Positions 53,144 to 63,169 of a DNA stretch of 64,000 bases are shown here, piece by piece. Made by a program: the position numbers and the translations under genes. Source of the stretch: Polystyrenella longa (GTDB taxonomy: Bacteria; Planctomycetota; Planctomycetia; Planctomycetales; Planctomycetaceae); the NCBI RefSeq assembly GCF_007750395.1, contig NZ_CP036281.1, positions 1,265,001-1,329,000 on the forward strand, read 5' to 3'. Numbering within the stretch: position 1 is the stretch's first letter; each line of letters begins with the position of its first letter. The notes below the pieces were generated by a model. The model saw nothing but the letters and a program-made list of their open reading frames with translations. It was not told the DNA's origin and made no database searches.

Positions 53144-55807
53144 ATGCGACAGTGTCCACCCATTGTCCGGAGCTTCCGCGTTAGCTTCTTCCTCCTCGCT
53201 GCCGTCTGCTTATCCTGGCCGTCTTCGAGTCAAGCAGAAGAACCCGGCACAGAGCTGCTTTTCGAGCGGGATATCCGTCCGATTCTCAAAGAGCATTGTA
53301 TCCATTGCCACGGTGAAGGGGGCGAAACCGAAGGGGGACTCGACGTTCGCTTACAACGATTTCTCGTAAAGGGGGGAGACTCGGGGGAAGCGATCGATCC
53401 GGGGAAGCCTGACTTCAGTTATCTGGTCATGCGTCTGGATGCCGGCGAGATGCCGCCCGATGAAGACAAGCTGCTGCCCCAACACGAGATCGATCTCATC
53501 AAGACGTGGATCGCTCAGGGAGCCAAAACAGCCCGTCCCGAACCAGAAGAAATTGGCAATGGTCCAATCATCACTGAGGAGGAACGGAATTTCTGGTCTT
53601 TCCTGCCTGTTCAGGAATATCCGATCCCCGAAGTGGCTCAACAGGAATTGGTGTCGACTCCGATTGATGCATTCATCGTGCAAAAACTGGAGTCAGAGGA
53701 TTTGACCTATTCTTACGAAGCGGACAAACGGACTTTGATCCGTCGTGCCACCTTCGATTTGACGGGCCTGCCTCCCACTCCGGCTGAGATCAACGACTTC
53801 CTGAACGATGAATCGCCCGAAGCATTCGAGACCGTCATCGATCGACTGCTCGCCTCTCCCGAGTATGGCGAACGCTGGGGACGGCACTGGCTCGACGTAG
53901 CTGGGTATGCCGACAGCGAAGGGTACACGATTCAAGATCCACTTCGAGACTACGCGTACAAATACCGCAACTATGTCATCGACAGTTTCAACAATGACAT
54001 TCCTTACAATCAGTTCATAACCGAACAACTCGCGGGCGACGAGCTCGCCAAGCGTCCGCTGGACAATACCGACCCTGAAACGATCCGCCTGTTAACGGCG
54101 ACCGGCTTCCTGCGCATGGCGCCCGACGGAACTGGCTCAGGACCGGATGATGCTGATGTCGCTCGCAATGAAGTCATGAGCGAAACGATCAACATTGTTT
54201 CGACCTCCATCATGGGGATCACGGTGGGTTGCGCCCAATGTCACGATCACAAATACGACCCCATTCCTCAAACCGACTATTACGAAATGCGGGCCATCTT
54301 CGAGCCAGCCCTCGATTGTAAAAGTTGGAAGCCTCCCCAGGGACGCCGATACTCGCTGTATACGAAAGAGGACTACGCTGAAGCGGATCGAATCGAAGCC
54401 GAAGCGAAAAAAGTTCTCGCCGTGCATTCGGAAAAACAGACTGCCTACATTGAAGAAACCTTCGAATCCGAACTGAAAAAACTGCCGGAAGAAATTCACG
54501 AAGCGGCTCGTCTTGCTCGAAAGACCGCCGATAAAGAACGAACGGAAGAACAGAAAACGCTGCTCAAAGAACATCCGAGTTTGAACGTCTCTGCGGGTTC
54601 GCTTTACCTCTATAACCGTAAGGCTTCCGACGAGCTGAAAAAAATCGCCGCAGAAGCCACGGAGATTCGGGCGAAGAAACCATTTCACGATTACCTTCGC
54701 AGCCTCATTGAACCGGACGGTCACGTTCCACCGACGCATCTCTTCTATCGTGGAGATATCAAACAGCCCAAAGAGGAAGTGCAACCCGCCAGCCTGACGG
54801 TGCTTGAGGATCGTCTCGAACCCATTCCCGTTAATGATGAAGACATGCCCACAACGGGTCGTCGGCTCGCATTTGCCAGGCAGTTGACCAGTGGAGAGTA
54901 TCCGCTGGTTCCCCGTGTGATCGTCAACCGTATCTGGATGCACCACATGGGCCGTGGACTGGTCGATTCTCCTGCGGACTTCGGCAAACTGGGGTCGCTT
55001 CCCACGCATCCGGAATTACTAGATTGGCTAGCGACCGACTTCATGAATAACGGTTGGAAGATTAAACGGATGCATAAAATGATGATGCTTTCGCAGGTTT
55101 ACCAACAGTCTTCCGCCCGACAACCACAATTGGAAGAAGGCGATCCGGATAACAAACTTTACGCTCGTATGTCGATCCGTCGTCTGGCAGCGGAAGACGT
55201 TCGCGATTCTTTGTTGGCCATCAGTAATCAGTTCACCCGCAAACAAGGGGGCACCTCCGTTCCTGTTCGGGAAGACAACGTCGGTCAAATCGTCGTGGGG
55301 AATCCAACCAAAGAAGTTGGTGGCAAATACGCCGATGGGGCTCCGCTTAATGGCGAAGAATTCCGCCGCAGTGTCTACATTCAAGTCCGCCGCAGTACTC
55401 CGCTAGCCTTGCTGGAAACATTCGATGCTCCGCGAATGCAGCCCAACTGCACTTCACGGAATGTCTCTACGGTAACTCCTCAGGCACTCATGCTGATGAA
55501 TAACAATGTCGTCCATGAACGGGCCGTCGCCTTTGCAGAGCGTCTGGAAAATGACGCGGGAGAAGATCGTGCGGCTCAGGTCAATCTTGCCTATCAACTT
55601 GCGTGGGGGCTCGAACCTACCGAGTCCGAGCGGAACCAAGCCATCGCGTTCATTGAACAACAGACGGTGGAGTTCGCAAAATTTACTCCGGAAGAAGCAG
55701 CAGACGACAAGAAAGAAGCACCGGCAGGACCCGAGCCCGGTGATCAGGCATTGGCCAGTTTCTGTCATGCGTTATTCAGCGCAAATCGATTTTTGTATAT
55801 TGATTGA
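53144..55807 (+). CDS. Planctomycete cytochrome c/DUF1549/DUF1553 protein
   Basis: ATG 53144 (887 residues) begins a signal peptide (MRQCPPIVRSFRVSF, ending SSQAEE). ATG 53135 is the alternative. The PSCyt1 heme motif CIHCHGEGG is near residue 51, DUF1549 spans about 170-380 with a second CAQCHDHKYDP near 364, and DUF1553 starts with RVIVNRIWMHHMGRGLV and ends LASFCHALFSANRFLYID. A Lys/Glu-rich helical insert lies about 430-510. Unlike the paralogue at 17439-20402 there is no LamG insert. It forms an operon with the DUF1501 gene 91 bp downstream. Confidence 0.92.
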   Translation: MRQCPPIVRSFRVSFFLLAAVCLSWPSSSQAEEPGTELLFERDIRPILKEHCIHCHGEGGETEGGLDVRLQRFLVKGGDSGEAIDPGKPDFSYLVMRLDAGEMPPDEDKLLPQHEIDLIKTWIAQGAKTARPEPEEIGNGPIITEEERNFWSFLPVQEYPIPEVAQQELVSTPIDAFIVQKLESEDLTYSYEADKRTLIRRATFDLTGLPPTPAEINDFLNDESPEAFETVIDRLLASPEYGERWGRHWLDVAGYADSEGYTIQDPLRDYAYKYRNYVIDSFNNDIPYNQFITEQLAGDELAKRPLDNTDPETIRLLTATGFLRMAPDGTGSGPDDADVARNEVMSETINIVSTSIMGITVGCAQCHDHKYDPIPQTDYYEMRAIFEPALDCKSWKPPQGRRYSLYTKEDYAEADRIEAEAKKVLAVHSEKQTAYIEETFESELKKLPEEIHEAARLARKTADKERTEEQKTLLKEHPSLNVSAGSLYLYNRKASDELKKIAAEATEIRAKKPFHDYLRSLIEPDGHVPPTHLFYRGDIKQPKEEVQPASLTVLEDRLEPIPVNDEDMPTTGRRLAFARQLTSGEYPLVPRVIVNRIWMHHMGRGLVDSPADFGKLGSLPTHPELLDWLATDFMNNGWKIKRMHKMMMLSQVYQQSSARQPQLEEGDPDNKLYARMSIRRLAAEDVRDSLLAISNQFTRKQGGTSVPVREDNVGQIVVGNPTKEVGGKYADGAPLNGEEFRRSVYIQVRRSTPLALLETFDAPRMQPNCTSRNVSTVTPQALMLMNNNVVHERAVAFAERLENDAGEDRAAQVNLAYQLAWGLEPTESERNQAIAFIEQQTVEFAKFTPEEAADDKKEAPAGPEPGDQALASFCHALFSANRFLYID

Positions 55808-55898
55808 TATCGAATCGTCACCATAGACTCAACAATTGATAGCGGGTCCACTTTAAATTTATCCGTCGATTTATATCTGTTCTCAGGAAGTAATTACC

Positions 55899-57338
55899 AT
55901 GTCACATGAATCCAGTAGTAACTCGCGTCGACAATTCTTGGCGAACAGTACCTATGGCGTGGCGAGCGTTGCCCTGGGAAGTCTGTTGCAACAGGACAAA
56001 TTGCTGGCGGCACCAGCAAAACCGCCGCTGGAACAGGAATCGTTTAACCTGACACAGAAAACGCCAGTGGAACCGCCCCGAGCCAACGCGATGATCTCGC
56101 TGTTCATGCAGGGGGGGCCGAGCCACCACGATCTGTTCGACCCGAAACCGGAAATGCAGAAATGGCATATGAAGCCATTCCCGGGCAAAATTAAATACGA
56201 CAACGCCGCTCAGGCGAGTTCCAAGATCTATGCGACTCCCTGGAAGTTCGACAAGTACGGTCAGAGTGGAATGGATGTCTCCGAACTCTTGCCGCATTTT
56301 CAGGAAATCGTTGACGATGTCACGTTGATCCGTTCGATGCACACTGGAGTGAACAATCATGGGCAATCGATCTATGCACTCAACTCGGGGCGTTCTCTCA
56401 AAGGGCGTCCGGCCCTCGGAAGTTGGCTGACCTATGGACTCGGCTCCGAAACGCAGAACCTGCCCGCCTATGTAGCGTTAACCGATCCGACCAGTCTCCC
56501 TGTGACAGGAGTTGATCTCTGGTCCAACGGGTTTCTCCCGTCGATTTACCAGGGGACTGTCGTTCGCTCCAAAGAACCGCGAATCCTCAATTTGGATGTT
56601 CCTCATCACCTCAAAGGAAATACTCAGGCGAACTATCTGAATTTCCTGCAGGAGATCAATCAGAATCATCTGAAGGATCGCCCGGGTGAACACGATTTGG
56701 ATGCTCGAATCTCTTCGTATGAACTGGCTGCCCGTATGCAGGGTTCAGCTCGCGAAGCACTCGACCTCTCGCAGGAAACCAAAGCGACTCAGGAGATGTA
56801 CGGTATCGGTCAGAAAGAGACAGACGAATATGGAAAACGCTGCTTGATCGCTCGGCGATTGGTCGAGCGAGGGGTTCGATGTGTCCAGCTCTTTAATCGG
56901 TATCAGTTATGGGATCACCACGGCAACATCCTTAACCTGCTTCCCGCACATTGCCGAATCGTCGATCAACCCAGTGCTGCTCTTGTTAAAGACTTGAAAC
57001 AACGAGGACTGCTCGATTCCACCATTGTCCATTGGGGTGGTGAAATGGGCCGACTGCCGGTCATTCAGAATGAGAAGAGCATCGGACGCGACCACAATAC
57101 CTACGGGTTTTCACAGTGGATGGCGGGGGGCGGATTCAAAGCGGGTTACACCCACGGAGCCACGGACGAATGGGGCCACCATGCCGTCGAAGACGTCGTC
57201 AATCACTACGATTACCACGCTACATTGCTGCATCTCTTCGGTCTCGATCCTTACAGCTTCACCTTTAGGAACAACGGTCGCGAACAGTCGCTCTTGGATG
57301 GGCAACAGGGTAAAGTGGTCAACGAGTTGCTGACCTGA
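55899..57338 (+). CDS. DUF1501 family protein, Tat-exported (operon partner)
   Basis: The protein has 479 residues. A twin-arginine signal SRRQFLANSTYGVASVAL is followed by the DUF1501 core: ISLFMQGGPSHHDLFDPKP, RSMHTGVNNHGQSI, VQLFNRYQLWDHHGNI, VHWGGEMGRLPVI, and GRDHNTYGFSQWMAGGGFKAG. It closely resembles the copy at 15791-17251. It ends at a strong terminator. Confidence 0.92.
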   Translation: MSHESSSNSRRQFLANSTYGVASVALGSLLQQDKLLAAPAKPPLEQESFNLTQKTPVEPPRANAMISLFMQGGPSHHDLFDPKPEMQKWHMKPFPGKIKYDNAAQASSKIYATPWKFDKYGQSGMDVSELLPHFQEIVDDVTLIRSMHTGVNNHGQSIYALNSGRSLKGRPALGSWLTYGLGSETQNLPAYVALTDPTSLPVTGVDLWSNGFLPSIYQGTVVRSKEPRILNLDVPHHLKGNTQANYLNFLQEINQNHLKDRPGEHDLDARISSYELAARMQGSAREALDLSQETKATQEMYGIGQKETDEYGKRCLIARRLVERGVRCVQLFNRYQLWDHHGNILNLLPAHCRIVDQPSAALVKDLKQRGLLDSTIVHWGGEMGRLPVIQNEKSIGRDHNTYGFSQWMAGGGFKAGYTHGATDEWGHHAVEDVVNHYDYHATLLHLFGLDPYSFTFRNNGREQSLLDGQQGKVVNELLT

Positions 57339-57376
57339 TTGGTCGCCTAAGTTGTTACAAATAAACAACTTATAAG

Positions 57377-57420
57377 TCGAGGCTGGGTTCTAAGTGAATC
57401 CCGCCTCGATTTTTTTATTT
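57377..57420 (+). terminator. Rho-independent terminator of the DUF1553/DUF1501 operon
   Basis: Outer arms TCGAGGC and GCCTCGA and inner arms GGGTTC and GAATCCC pair almost fully, followed by a T-rich tract. It lies 40 bases after the DUF1501 stop codon. Confidence 0.92.
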
Positions 57421-57532
57421 CTCTGATCCGAGACCGCTTGATTTTCGTTATCCTGAGAGAACAATTCCACTGGTTCTCCAGTTGAGATCCTTTGAAATTA
57501 AAGCGACCTTAAAACCACCTTATTAACAACGA

Positions 57533-58081
57533 GTGTTTACTGTGATATTGATCCTGTTTTTATTATTCACCCTGGTCCCTGTGGTCGAGCTTTATTTGCT
57601 TTTCCAGTTAGGGTCCCATACCAGTCCCCTGTTCGCGATTGGAGTAGTGATTCTTACGGGAATCATCGGTGCCGCGCTGGCACGTCAGGAAGGAGCGAAA
57701 GCCCTCCGGCGGATTCAGCAGGAACTCGGTTCGGGCAAAATGCCGGCCGATTCTCTAACCGACGGTGTCATGATTCTCGTCGCGGGAATTCTACTAATCA
57801 CTCCGGGCATGTTGACCGATGTTGTCGGGTTCAGCCTGCTTATCCCTCCGATTCGCCGCTTGATGAAAATCTTCGCGGTTAAGTATTTCAAAACCCGCAT
57901 CGTCATGAAAACAGCTCAGGCAGGACCGAATGGTTGGACAACACAAACCTGGTCGCCCGGTCAACGCGGCGCAACGAATTCCTCAACTGGGCCACACGAT
58001 CCTGACGTCATCGACGCCGAATTTCGGTACGTGAAAGAAGAAGATCCCAAAATCAGTTCTCACACTCCTTCATCAGAATGA
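57533..58081 (+). CDS. fxsA: FxsA family membrane protein
   Basis: The protein has 182 residues starting at GTG 57533. Three membrane helices occur in the first 110 residues with the family pattern: LVPVVELYLLFQLGSHT, TGIIGAALARQEGAKALRRIQ, and LLITPGMLTDVVGFSLLIPPIR. FxsA is named for suppressing F exclusion of phage T7 in E. coli. Its biochemical role is not known. The soluble C-terminal tail is variable. Confidence 0.9.
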   Translation: MFTVILILFLLFTLVPVVELYLLFQLGSHTSPLFAIGVVILTGIIGAALARQEGAKALRRIQQELGSGKMPADSLTDGVMILVAGILLITPGMLTDVVGFSLLIPPIRRLMKIFAVKYFKTRIVMKTAQAGPNGWTTQTWSPGQRGATNSSTGPHDPDVIDAEFRYVKEEDPKISSHTPSSE

Positions 58082-58279
58082 ACTCTTTCGGATGAACCCA
58101 GTCTTGGCTTCGCTCGGCTCAGACAAGAAGTCAGCTTACTTTATTCGGAGAAGTTTTCAGGAGATCCACGCATGAATTAATCAGACTGACTGACCGACAG
58201 ATTGCAGGTCATTGTTTTCCTGGCCAGTCTTTTTAATTCTCATCCATCATCAGGAGTTTCGTCTCGAAAGGGGCGTGTC

Positions 58280-58780
58280 ATGAACGATACCAAACATCCC
58301 CGGGAAGAGTCTCAAGCCCGGAAAGAGTCTCAGCAACGAGAGCAGAACTGGGAACAGCATCCACTTGACGAACATCCCGTGAAGGAGAATGCTCTTCTGC
58401 TGGCGCACAGAGACTTATTCTCCCTTTCTGAACTCTGGAAGGAGTTCCTGCTGGACCTGTTGATGGCGACCATTTTGGGAACGATCGTTTTCCGGTACAG
58501 CTCCAGTTCCGGTTGGGCGGTTATCACCGGCTTGCTTATCTTGTCTGCGGGGATTCTCAAACAGGGTATGAAACACCTACTTCATCAGGTGAAACCTGTT
58601 TATAAAAAGTCACCCGCCTGGGTAAAGCATTTCGTGAAGTTAGTTCCCATCGGTTTAGTAGCGATGATCGCGATGGTGAGGATGTTCGACACCACCCTCG
58701 GCCTGTTCTCCACGGCTGTCTTCATGGTCGCTCTCACGACCATCATCTGGCTCAACCAGTCTGACGTTCCCCGGTTTTAA
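58280..58780 (+). CDS. Multi-pass membrane protein, unknown function
   Basis: ATG 58280 (166 residues) is preferred because AAAGGGG lies just upstream. An earlier in-frame start at 58202 has no such signal. A highly charged N-terminal region of about 40 residues (Glu/Gln/Arg/Lys-rich) is followed by about four hydrophobic segments between residues 50 and 160. No family was recognised. The gene is on the same strand as the GH5-like gene 47 bp downstream. Confidence 0.65.
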   Translation: MNDTKHPREESQARKESQQREQNWEQHPLDEHPVKENALLLAHRDLFSLSELWKEFLLDLLMATILGTIVFRYSSSSGWAVITGLLILSAGILKQGMKHLLHQVKPVYKKSPAWVKHFVKLVPIGLVAMIAMVRMFDTTLGLFSTAVFMVALTTIIWLNQSDVPRF

Positions 58781-58827
58781 TCGGTTTGATTCAGCGGGAG
58801 GCTGCTCTATAGATTTCGGAGAACTCG

Positions 58828-59901
58828 ATGCGATTGATTTTGTTCTGTCTGTTTTTTTCCAGTCAATTAAGCTCAGTATCAAATGCGGGTGAACTCGATT
58901 GGATCGTCGTTTCAAAAGACGGAAAATCGTTCGAGCAGCAAGCCTCTGGCAAACCGTTCGTCCCTTGGGGTTTAAACTATGATCGCGACACCAGCGGTCG
59001 ATTGATAGAAGACTATTGGAGCACAGAGTGGGCAACCATTGAGTCAGACTTCGCCGAGATGAAAGAACTGGGGGCGAACGTCGTTCGAATTCATTTGCAA
59101 TTCGGTAAATTTATGAAGAGCCCCACGGAACCGAATCAACCTGCGCTTGACCGTTTGGGAAAGTTGATTGTCCTGGCAGAGCAAACGGAACTCTATCTCG
59201 ATCTAACGGGCCTGGGTTGCTACCACCGGCAGGATGTCCCGGACTGGTACGATCAGATGGGAGAAGTGGAACGCTGGCAGGCACAGGCCGAGTTCTGGAA
59301 AGCTGTCGCCAAGGTCGGATCCACCAGTCGCGCCATCTTCTGTTACAACCTGATGAACGAACCTGTTCTTCCCGGCGATAAAAAGCCCGCAGACGATTGG
59401 CTCGGTCCCGCGTTTGCGGGCAAACATTATGTGCAGTTCCTCGTTCTGGAGATGAAAGGGCGATCCCGAATGGATGTCTTTCAGAACTGGACCGGACAAA
59501 TGCTTGCCGCGATCCGCCAGCACGATAAGCGGCATCTTGTGACAGTCGGAATGGTTCCCTGGATTCTTGATCGACCCGATGAAAACTACGGTTACATCAA
59601 CGAAGAATCAACAACGCAACTCGACTTCCTCGCTCTGCATCTCTACCCCGAAAGCGGCAATAATGAAAAGGCCACCGAGACCTTAAAAGACTTCCGCGCA
59701 CTCGGTAAACCAGTGGTGATTGAAGAGACGTTCCCCTTGCACTGTACTGCAGAGGAACTGGGCAAATTCATCGAGCAATCAGAAGCGGATGCCGCAGGGT
59801 GGATCGGTTTTTACTGGGGCGAATATCCGGAAAACCCCACGACTCGAGGTGACAAGCTGACGAAGGAGTGGTTGGAGTTGTTTCAGGCACTTCAACCCTA
59901 A
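58828..59901 (+). CDS. Exported GH5-like glycoside hydrolase
   Basis: The protein has 357 residues with a signal peptide (about 1-21, ending VSNAGE). It is a TIM-barrel of the GH5/cellulase type. The acid/base Glu178 lies in NLMNEP and the nucleophile is Glu299 or Glu300 in VIEETF. Other GH5-like elements are VVRIHLQFG and LDFLALHLYPE. Substrate could be a beta-glucan, mannan or a related polymer; the motifs do not decide. Transcribed on its own or with the small membrane protein before it. Confidence 0.85.
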   Translation: MRLILFCLFFSSQLSSVSNAGELDWIVVSKDGKSFEQQASGKPFVPWGLNYDRDTSGRLIEDYWSTEWATIESDFAEMKELGANVVRIHLQFGKFMKSPTEPNQPALDRLGKLIVLAEQTELYLDLTGLGCYHRQDVPDWYDQMGEVERWQAQAEFWKAVAKVGSTSRAIFCYNLMNEPVLPGDKKPADDWLGPAFAGKHYVQFLVLEMKGRSRMDVFQNWTGQMLAAIRQHDKRHLVTVGMVPWILDRPDENYGYINEESTTQLDFLALHLYPESGNNEKATETLKDFRALGKPVVIEETFPLHCTAEELGKFIEQSEADAAGWIGFYWGEYPENPTTRGDKLTKEWLELFQALQP

Positions 59902-59946
59902 ATCTCTGGTGCCCTTGGTCCCTCTTGAGTGAAAGATGTAAGGTGG

Positions 59947-61245
59947 TTAGCTGCCGAGCAGTCCACTCAACGTGCGATAAGCGAAACCAATGGCTACGAT
60001 CAATCCAATCACCGCCATGATTTTCAGCCACGTGGGGATCTTGCGATTGCCGATCAGGTCTTTGCGGGTCGCAAGCCAGAGCAGGGCGGCGGCGAGTACC
60101 GGGTTGGCTATGACAGTCACGGATTGAGCGAAGACAATCAGGTTGGCAGGCTTAGGTAAGTCCTGCGATTTTACATAGACGGCGACACTCATGCCGGTTA
60201 ATAGCGCGATTGTGGTGAAGACTTTTGGCCAGGTTTTATCGATGTGATAACCGAGTCCGAATCCATCGGAAAGCATCGCCCCCCCAATCATAGAGTTCAC
60301 CAGGAACGAGCTGAAAGCCCCGGCGAAAATTCCCAGGCAGAAAATGATCACCGCAAATTTCCCGAAGGCAGGTTCGAGTGCCAAGGCGACGTCGGCGGCA
60401 CTATTGAGTTCGATTCCCGCCTTACCGTGCAGCACAATTGCGGAGGTGGACATGACCATGAGCGTGATCAGTCCCAGAACCGTAATGCCCAAAGTCGAGT
60501 CAACAAATCCCTGTCTGATATTGGCGATGGTCCAGCCTTTTTCACGAACCAGATAACTCTGGTAGAAGGCACCGGCGACAGAAAACGTGGTGGCGAACAT
60601 GGCGATGATCGTCACCAGGGTGATGGGCGATGGAGCAGGAGTTTCCGCCACGACTTCTGCTGCCGCTACAGCGGCTTCAGCAGGCGCTTCTTCTGCGGGA
60701 ATCAACAAAGCGCAACCCAGGTTAATGGCAAAGGCAATCGTCATCATGGCGACGAGAATTTTCATCAACGTTTCGATGTGCCCGTACAGCGACTTTAAGC
60801 CCCATAGCACGGCGATAATAAACACGTTTAACGCGACGATGACAGAGATCGAAAAAGTCGGGCTGACATTCTCCATCAGCGGTTCGACCGCCAATAGAAT
60901 GCCGAGGTTGTTTGAGTATTGGAAGCAGGCGCAAATCAGAAAAACGGAGACCCCGGCGAGAATCGCCAGCGGACGTCCCGCCCGTACTTTCAGTTCTTCG
61001 CAGAGACTTTTCTCCAGAACCACGCCCAACCGGGCCGAGAGGGCTGTCATGCAGATCATCAGCACCACGGCCAGCAGGACGACCCACGTCATCGAAAATC
61101 CGTAAGTATTCCCCAGTTTGGAGGCTGAGACAATACTTCCCGGGCCCAGCACCACCGAGGCGGTAATGATCGCCGGGCCAAGGCTGGAGAGAATACTGAC
61201 TTTTCGAGGAGACGTGGCGGGGGTGGAATCGTCGGGCGTGCTCAT
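59947..61245 (-). CDS. Divergent Nramp-like transporter lacking canonical metal ligands
   Basis: ATG 61245 (432 residues) is chosen. Codons upstream to 61359 are not part of the family. About 11 membrane helices with the Nramp (LeuT-like) layout are visible. In helix 1 the usual DPGN is GPGSIVSASKLGNTYG, and in helix 6 the usual MPHN region is FSVAGAFYQSYLV, so the Asp, Asn and Met that bind Mn or Fe are missing. An Ala/Glu/Pro-rich loop (EEAPAEAAVAAAE) lies before helix 6. It may carry a different substrate than Mn or Fe. Name by fold only. Confidence 0.82.
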   Translation of the reverse strand: MSTPDDSTPATSPRKVSILSSLGPAIITASVVLGPGSIVSASKLGNTYGFSMTWVVLLAVVLMICMTALSARLGVVLEKSLCEELKVRAGRPLAILAGVSVFLICACFQYSNNLGILLAVEPLMENVSPTFSISVIVALNVFIIAVLWGLKSLYGHIETLMKILVAMMTIAFAINLGCALLIPAEEAPAEAAVAAAEVVAETPAPSPITLVTIIAMFATTFSVAGAFYQSYLVREKGWTIANIRQGFVDSTLGITVLGLITLMVMSTSAIVLHGKAGIELNSAADVALALEPAFGKFAVIIFCLGIFAGAFSSFLVNSMIGGAMLSDGFGLGYHIDKTWPKVFTTIALLTGMSVAVYVKSQDLPKPANLIVFAQSVTVIANPVLAAALLWLATRKDLIGNRKIPTWLKIMAVIGLIVAIGFAYRTLSGLLGS

Positions 61246-61423
61246 AACGGATCGATCGGTCCTGTTGGCAGGAATAGTTTTCAAACGGAAGTCAATCGCC
61301 CAGTTTTGAATGGACGAAGTGAGTCTATTAAGCCCACCATGACGAGAAAACGGAGCCAACGCAAGCCACAGCCCACGCTCAATTTCTTCGCTGTTCTCAA
61401 ACCAGCTTAGCGATGCTGTTGAG

Positions 61424-63166
61424 CTACCGTATTACCCCTTTGAGACTGTTCAAATCGAAGCCGTTCAGTGGTAATCCCCCCGCCGTCTGGGGGACGACTG
61501 TTCGCAGCATTCCCTGAGCTACTTTGACTTCTTCGTTCAATTCCTGGAAGCGGCTTGTCATCGATTGAGATAGCGTTTGCATTTCCGCTTTCACGAGTTG
61601 ATTCGCCTGGGCTTCCAGATGTTCCTGCCCCGCTTGCCAGGATTGAGTCAACGCGGTCGTCAATCCGGTTGAGATTTGCTCACCCAGATTCGAGTGCACG
61701 TTCCAGCTCAGATCATGGACATCGCCCGAGAAATTCACACGAGACTCCAGTTGATTGATTCCGCTCAGTGAACGTGCGAGGACGTCATTCAAGGCGACCC
61801 GTTTTGGATCAGCACTGAACCCTTTGATCTCCACAGGGGCCTGAGTGAGCAGGATTTCACCTGAAGCTTGTTCCCCTTTCAGTAACAGCGTCGCTTCGAT
61901 GGAGGAAGACTGCGCCGCCAACGTGATGGCAAATTCCTTCGGGTCTCCAAACATCTGTTCGGGCGGAATAGGGGCCTGGAATCGCAGCGCAATGCGGCTG
62001 ACTGTTTCGTCAGAACGTTGGTCAATCGTGCCGTGCAGAACCAGTTGCAATGAGCCTTGAGATGAGAGTTCGATTTCGAGAGGTTTTCCGTAGACTTTGG
62101 GTTCGGTTGTCCAACCTTGCAATATACCAACGAACGGTTCAGGCTGTTGTTGATAATAAAGTTCTCCCGTCAGGTTCAATTTGCGAATCAGCACGCTCGG
62201 CAGGGGTTCCGCAATCACGAATTCGACGGTCGTTCCCCGCATTCGTTCCGGTTCCGGGGGATCTGTGTTGGGGAAGTTCTGCTGCACCCAACGACCCCAC
62301 TCCAAAGCACTTTGCAGATGCCCCGCCAGTTCTTCGCCCAGCATCGCTTCCGAGATTGCTGTCGGATCGAGTCGTACAAAGTCGAGTTTCTTTTTAAGGC
62401 GCTCCTGATCTCGTAGACGCGCAAGTTCGACCTTCTGGAAGTCGGACTCTGCCTGTTGAGGTAACTGCTTTAATTCTTGTTGGATCGATTGGATCTCGTT
62501 CAATAACCGATCTGCTTCTTGTGCTGACTGGGCATAGGTTTTTACTTTTTGAACCGGGTTCTTGTCGGCAAAATCGATGTTCCGTTTGATTTGTTTATAA
62601 TCTTCTTCGACCTTACGCATGCGGGTTTCGAGGTCGTCGAATCGGGTTTTCCATTCTTCCTGTAACTCTTTCGCCAACCGGACTGATTCGAGTTGATTCG
62701 GGTCGAGTTCTCCTTTGGTTTTGCTGATGACCTCTTTCATCCACGCTTCCGACCGGTTGAGGGCAGCTTGTTTGAGAACCTCGATCGACTTCCATTCCCA
62801 ATCAATCAATTCGTCCAATTCTCCCGACTTGTCACGCGGGCGATCCCATTTCAGGCCGGTGAGATTGCCTTCTTCAACGATCAACTTTTTACGCGCGACT
62901 CCCCAGGCGTCGAGCTTGATGTCGGCGGAATCGAATTCAAACAGATTGTGATCTGGTTTGATCGTATTGGCGACAGCGACCTTCGTCAGTGCAATCTCGG
63001 GTGGAAAGAAACCTGTGTCGAGATCGTCGACTTCGACTTCTGCCTGAAAGACCGCCTTACCACCCCAGACGACACCGCGCTGGAGCAGGGGATCGATCAC
63101 GAAGACAAACATCGCCCAGAATAGTCCGAGCAGTACCGCTCGCGATAAAAGATAGGACCAACGCAT
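61424..63166 (-). CDS. TIGR03545-family-like large coiled-coil membrane protein
   Basis: The protein has 580 residues. One N-terminal membrane helix (about 7-27) precedes a region with AsmA-like strands (FFPPEIALTKVAVAN, FEFDSADIKLD), a long helical coiled-coil stretch (about 150-290, Glu/Lys/Gln-rich) and a C-terminal beta region and terminal helix. I recall a TIGR03545 protein of this kind beside a TIGR03546 protein. Its stop and start define an operon with the gene at 63170-63679 (3-bp gap). Function unknown. Confidence 0.75.
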   Translation of the reverse strand: MRWSYLLSRAVLLGLFWAMFVFVIDPLLQRGVVWGGKAVFQAEVEVDDLDTGFFPPEIALTKVAVANTIKPDHNLFEFDSADIKLDAWGVARKKLIVEEGNLTGLKWDRPRDKSGELDELIDWEWKSIEVLKQAALNRSEAWMKEVISKTKGELDPNQLESVRLAKELQEEWKTRFDDLETRMRKVEEDYKQIKRNIDFADKNPVQKVKTYAQSAQEADRLLNEIQSIQQELKQLPQQAESDFQKVELARLRDQERLKKKLDFVRLDPTAISEAMLGEELAGHLQSALEWGRWVQQNFPNTDPPEPERMRGTTVEFVIAEPLPSVLIRKLNLTGELYYQQQPEPFVGILQGWTTEPKVYGKPLEIELSSQGSLQLVLHGTIDQRSDETVSRIALRFQAPIPPEQMFGDPKEFAITLAAQSSSIEATLLLKGEQASGEILLTQAPVEIKGFSADPKRVALNDVLARSLSGINQLESRVNFSGDVHDLSWNVHSNLGEQISTGLTTALTQSWQAGQEHLEAQANQLVKAEMQTLSQSMTSRFQELNEEVKVAQGMLRTVVPQTAGGLPLNGFDLNSLKGVIR

Positions 63167-63169
63167 CAG

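Noticed and set aside
52888-53184. A 98-codon rightward frame overlapping the start of the cytochrome gene
   Set aside because: Overlaps a supported gene in another frame and shows no domain or signal peptide.
54137-55009. A 290-codon leftward frame opposite the cytochrome/DUF1553 gene
   Set aside because: It is the mirror of a strongly supported coding region and shows no domain.
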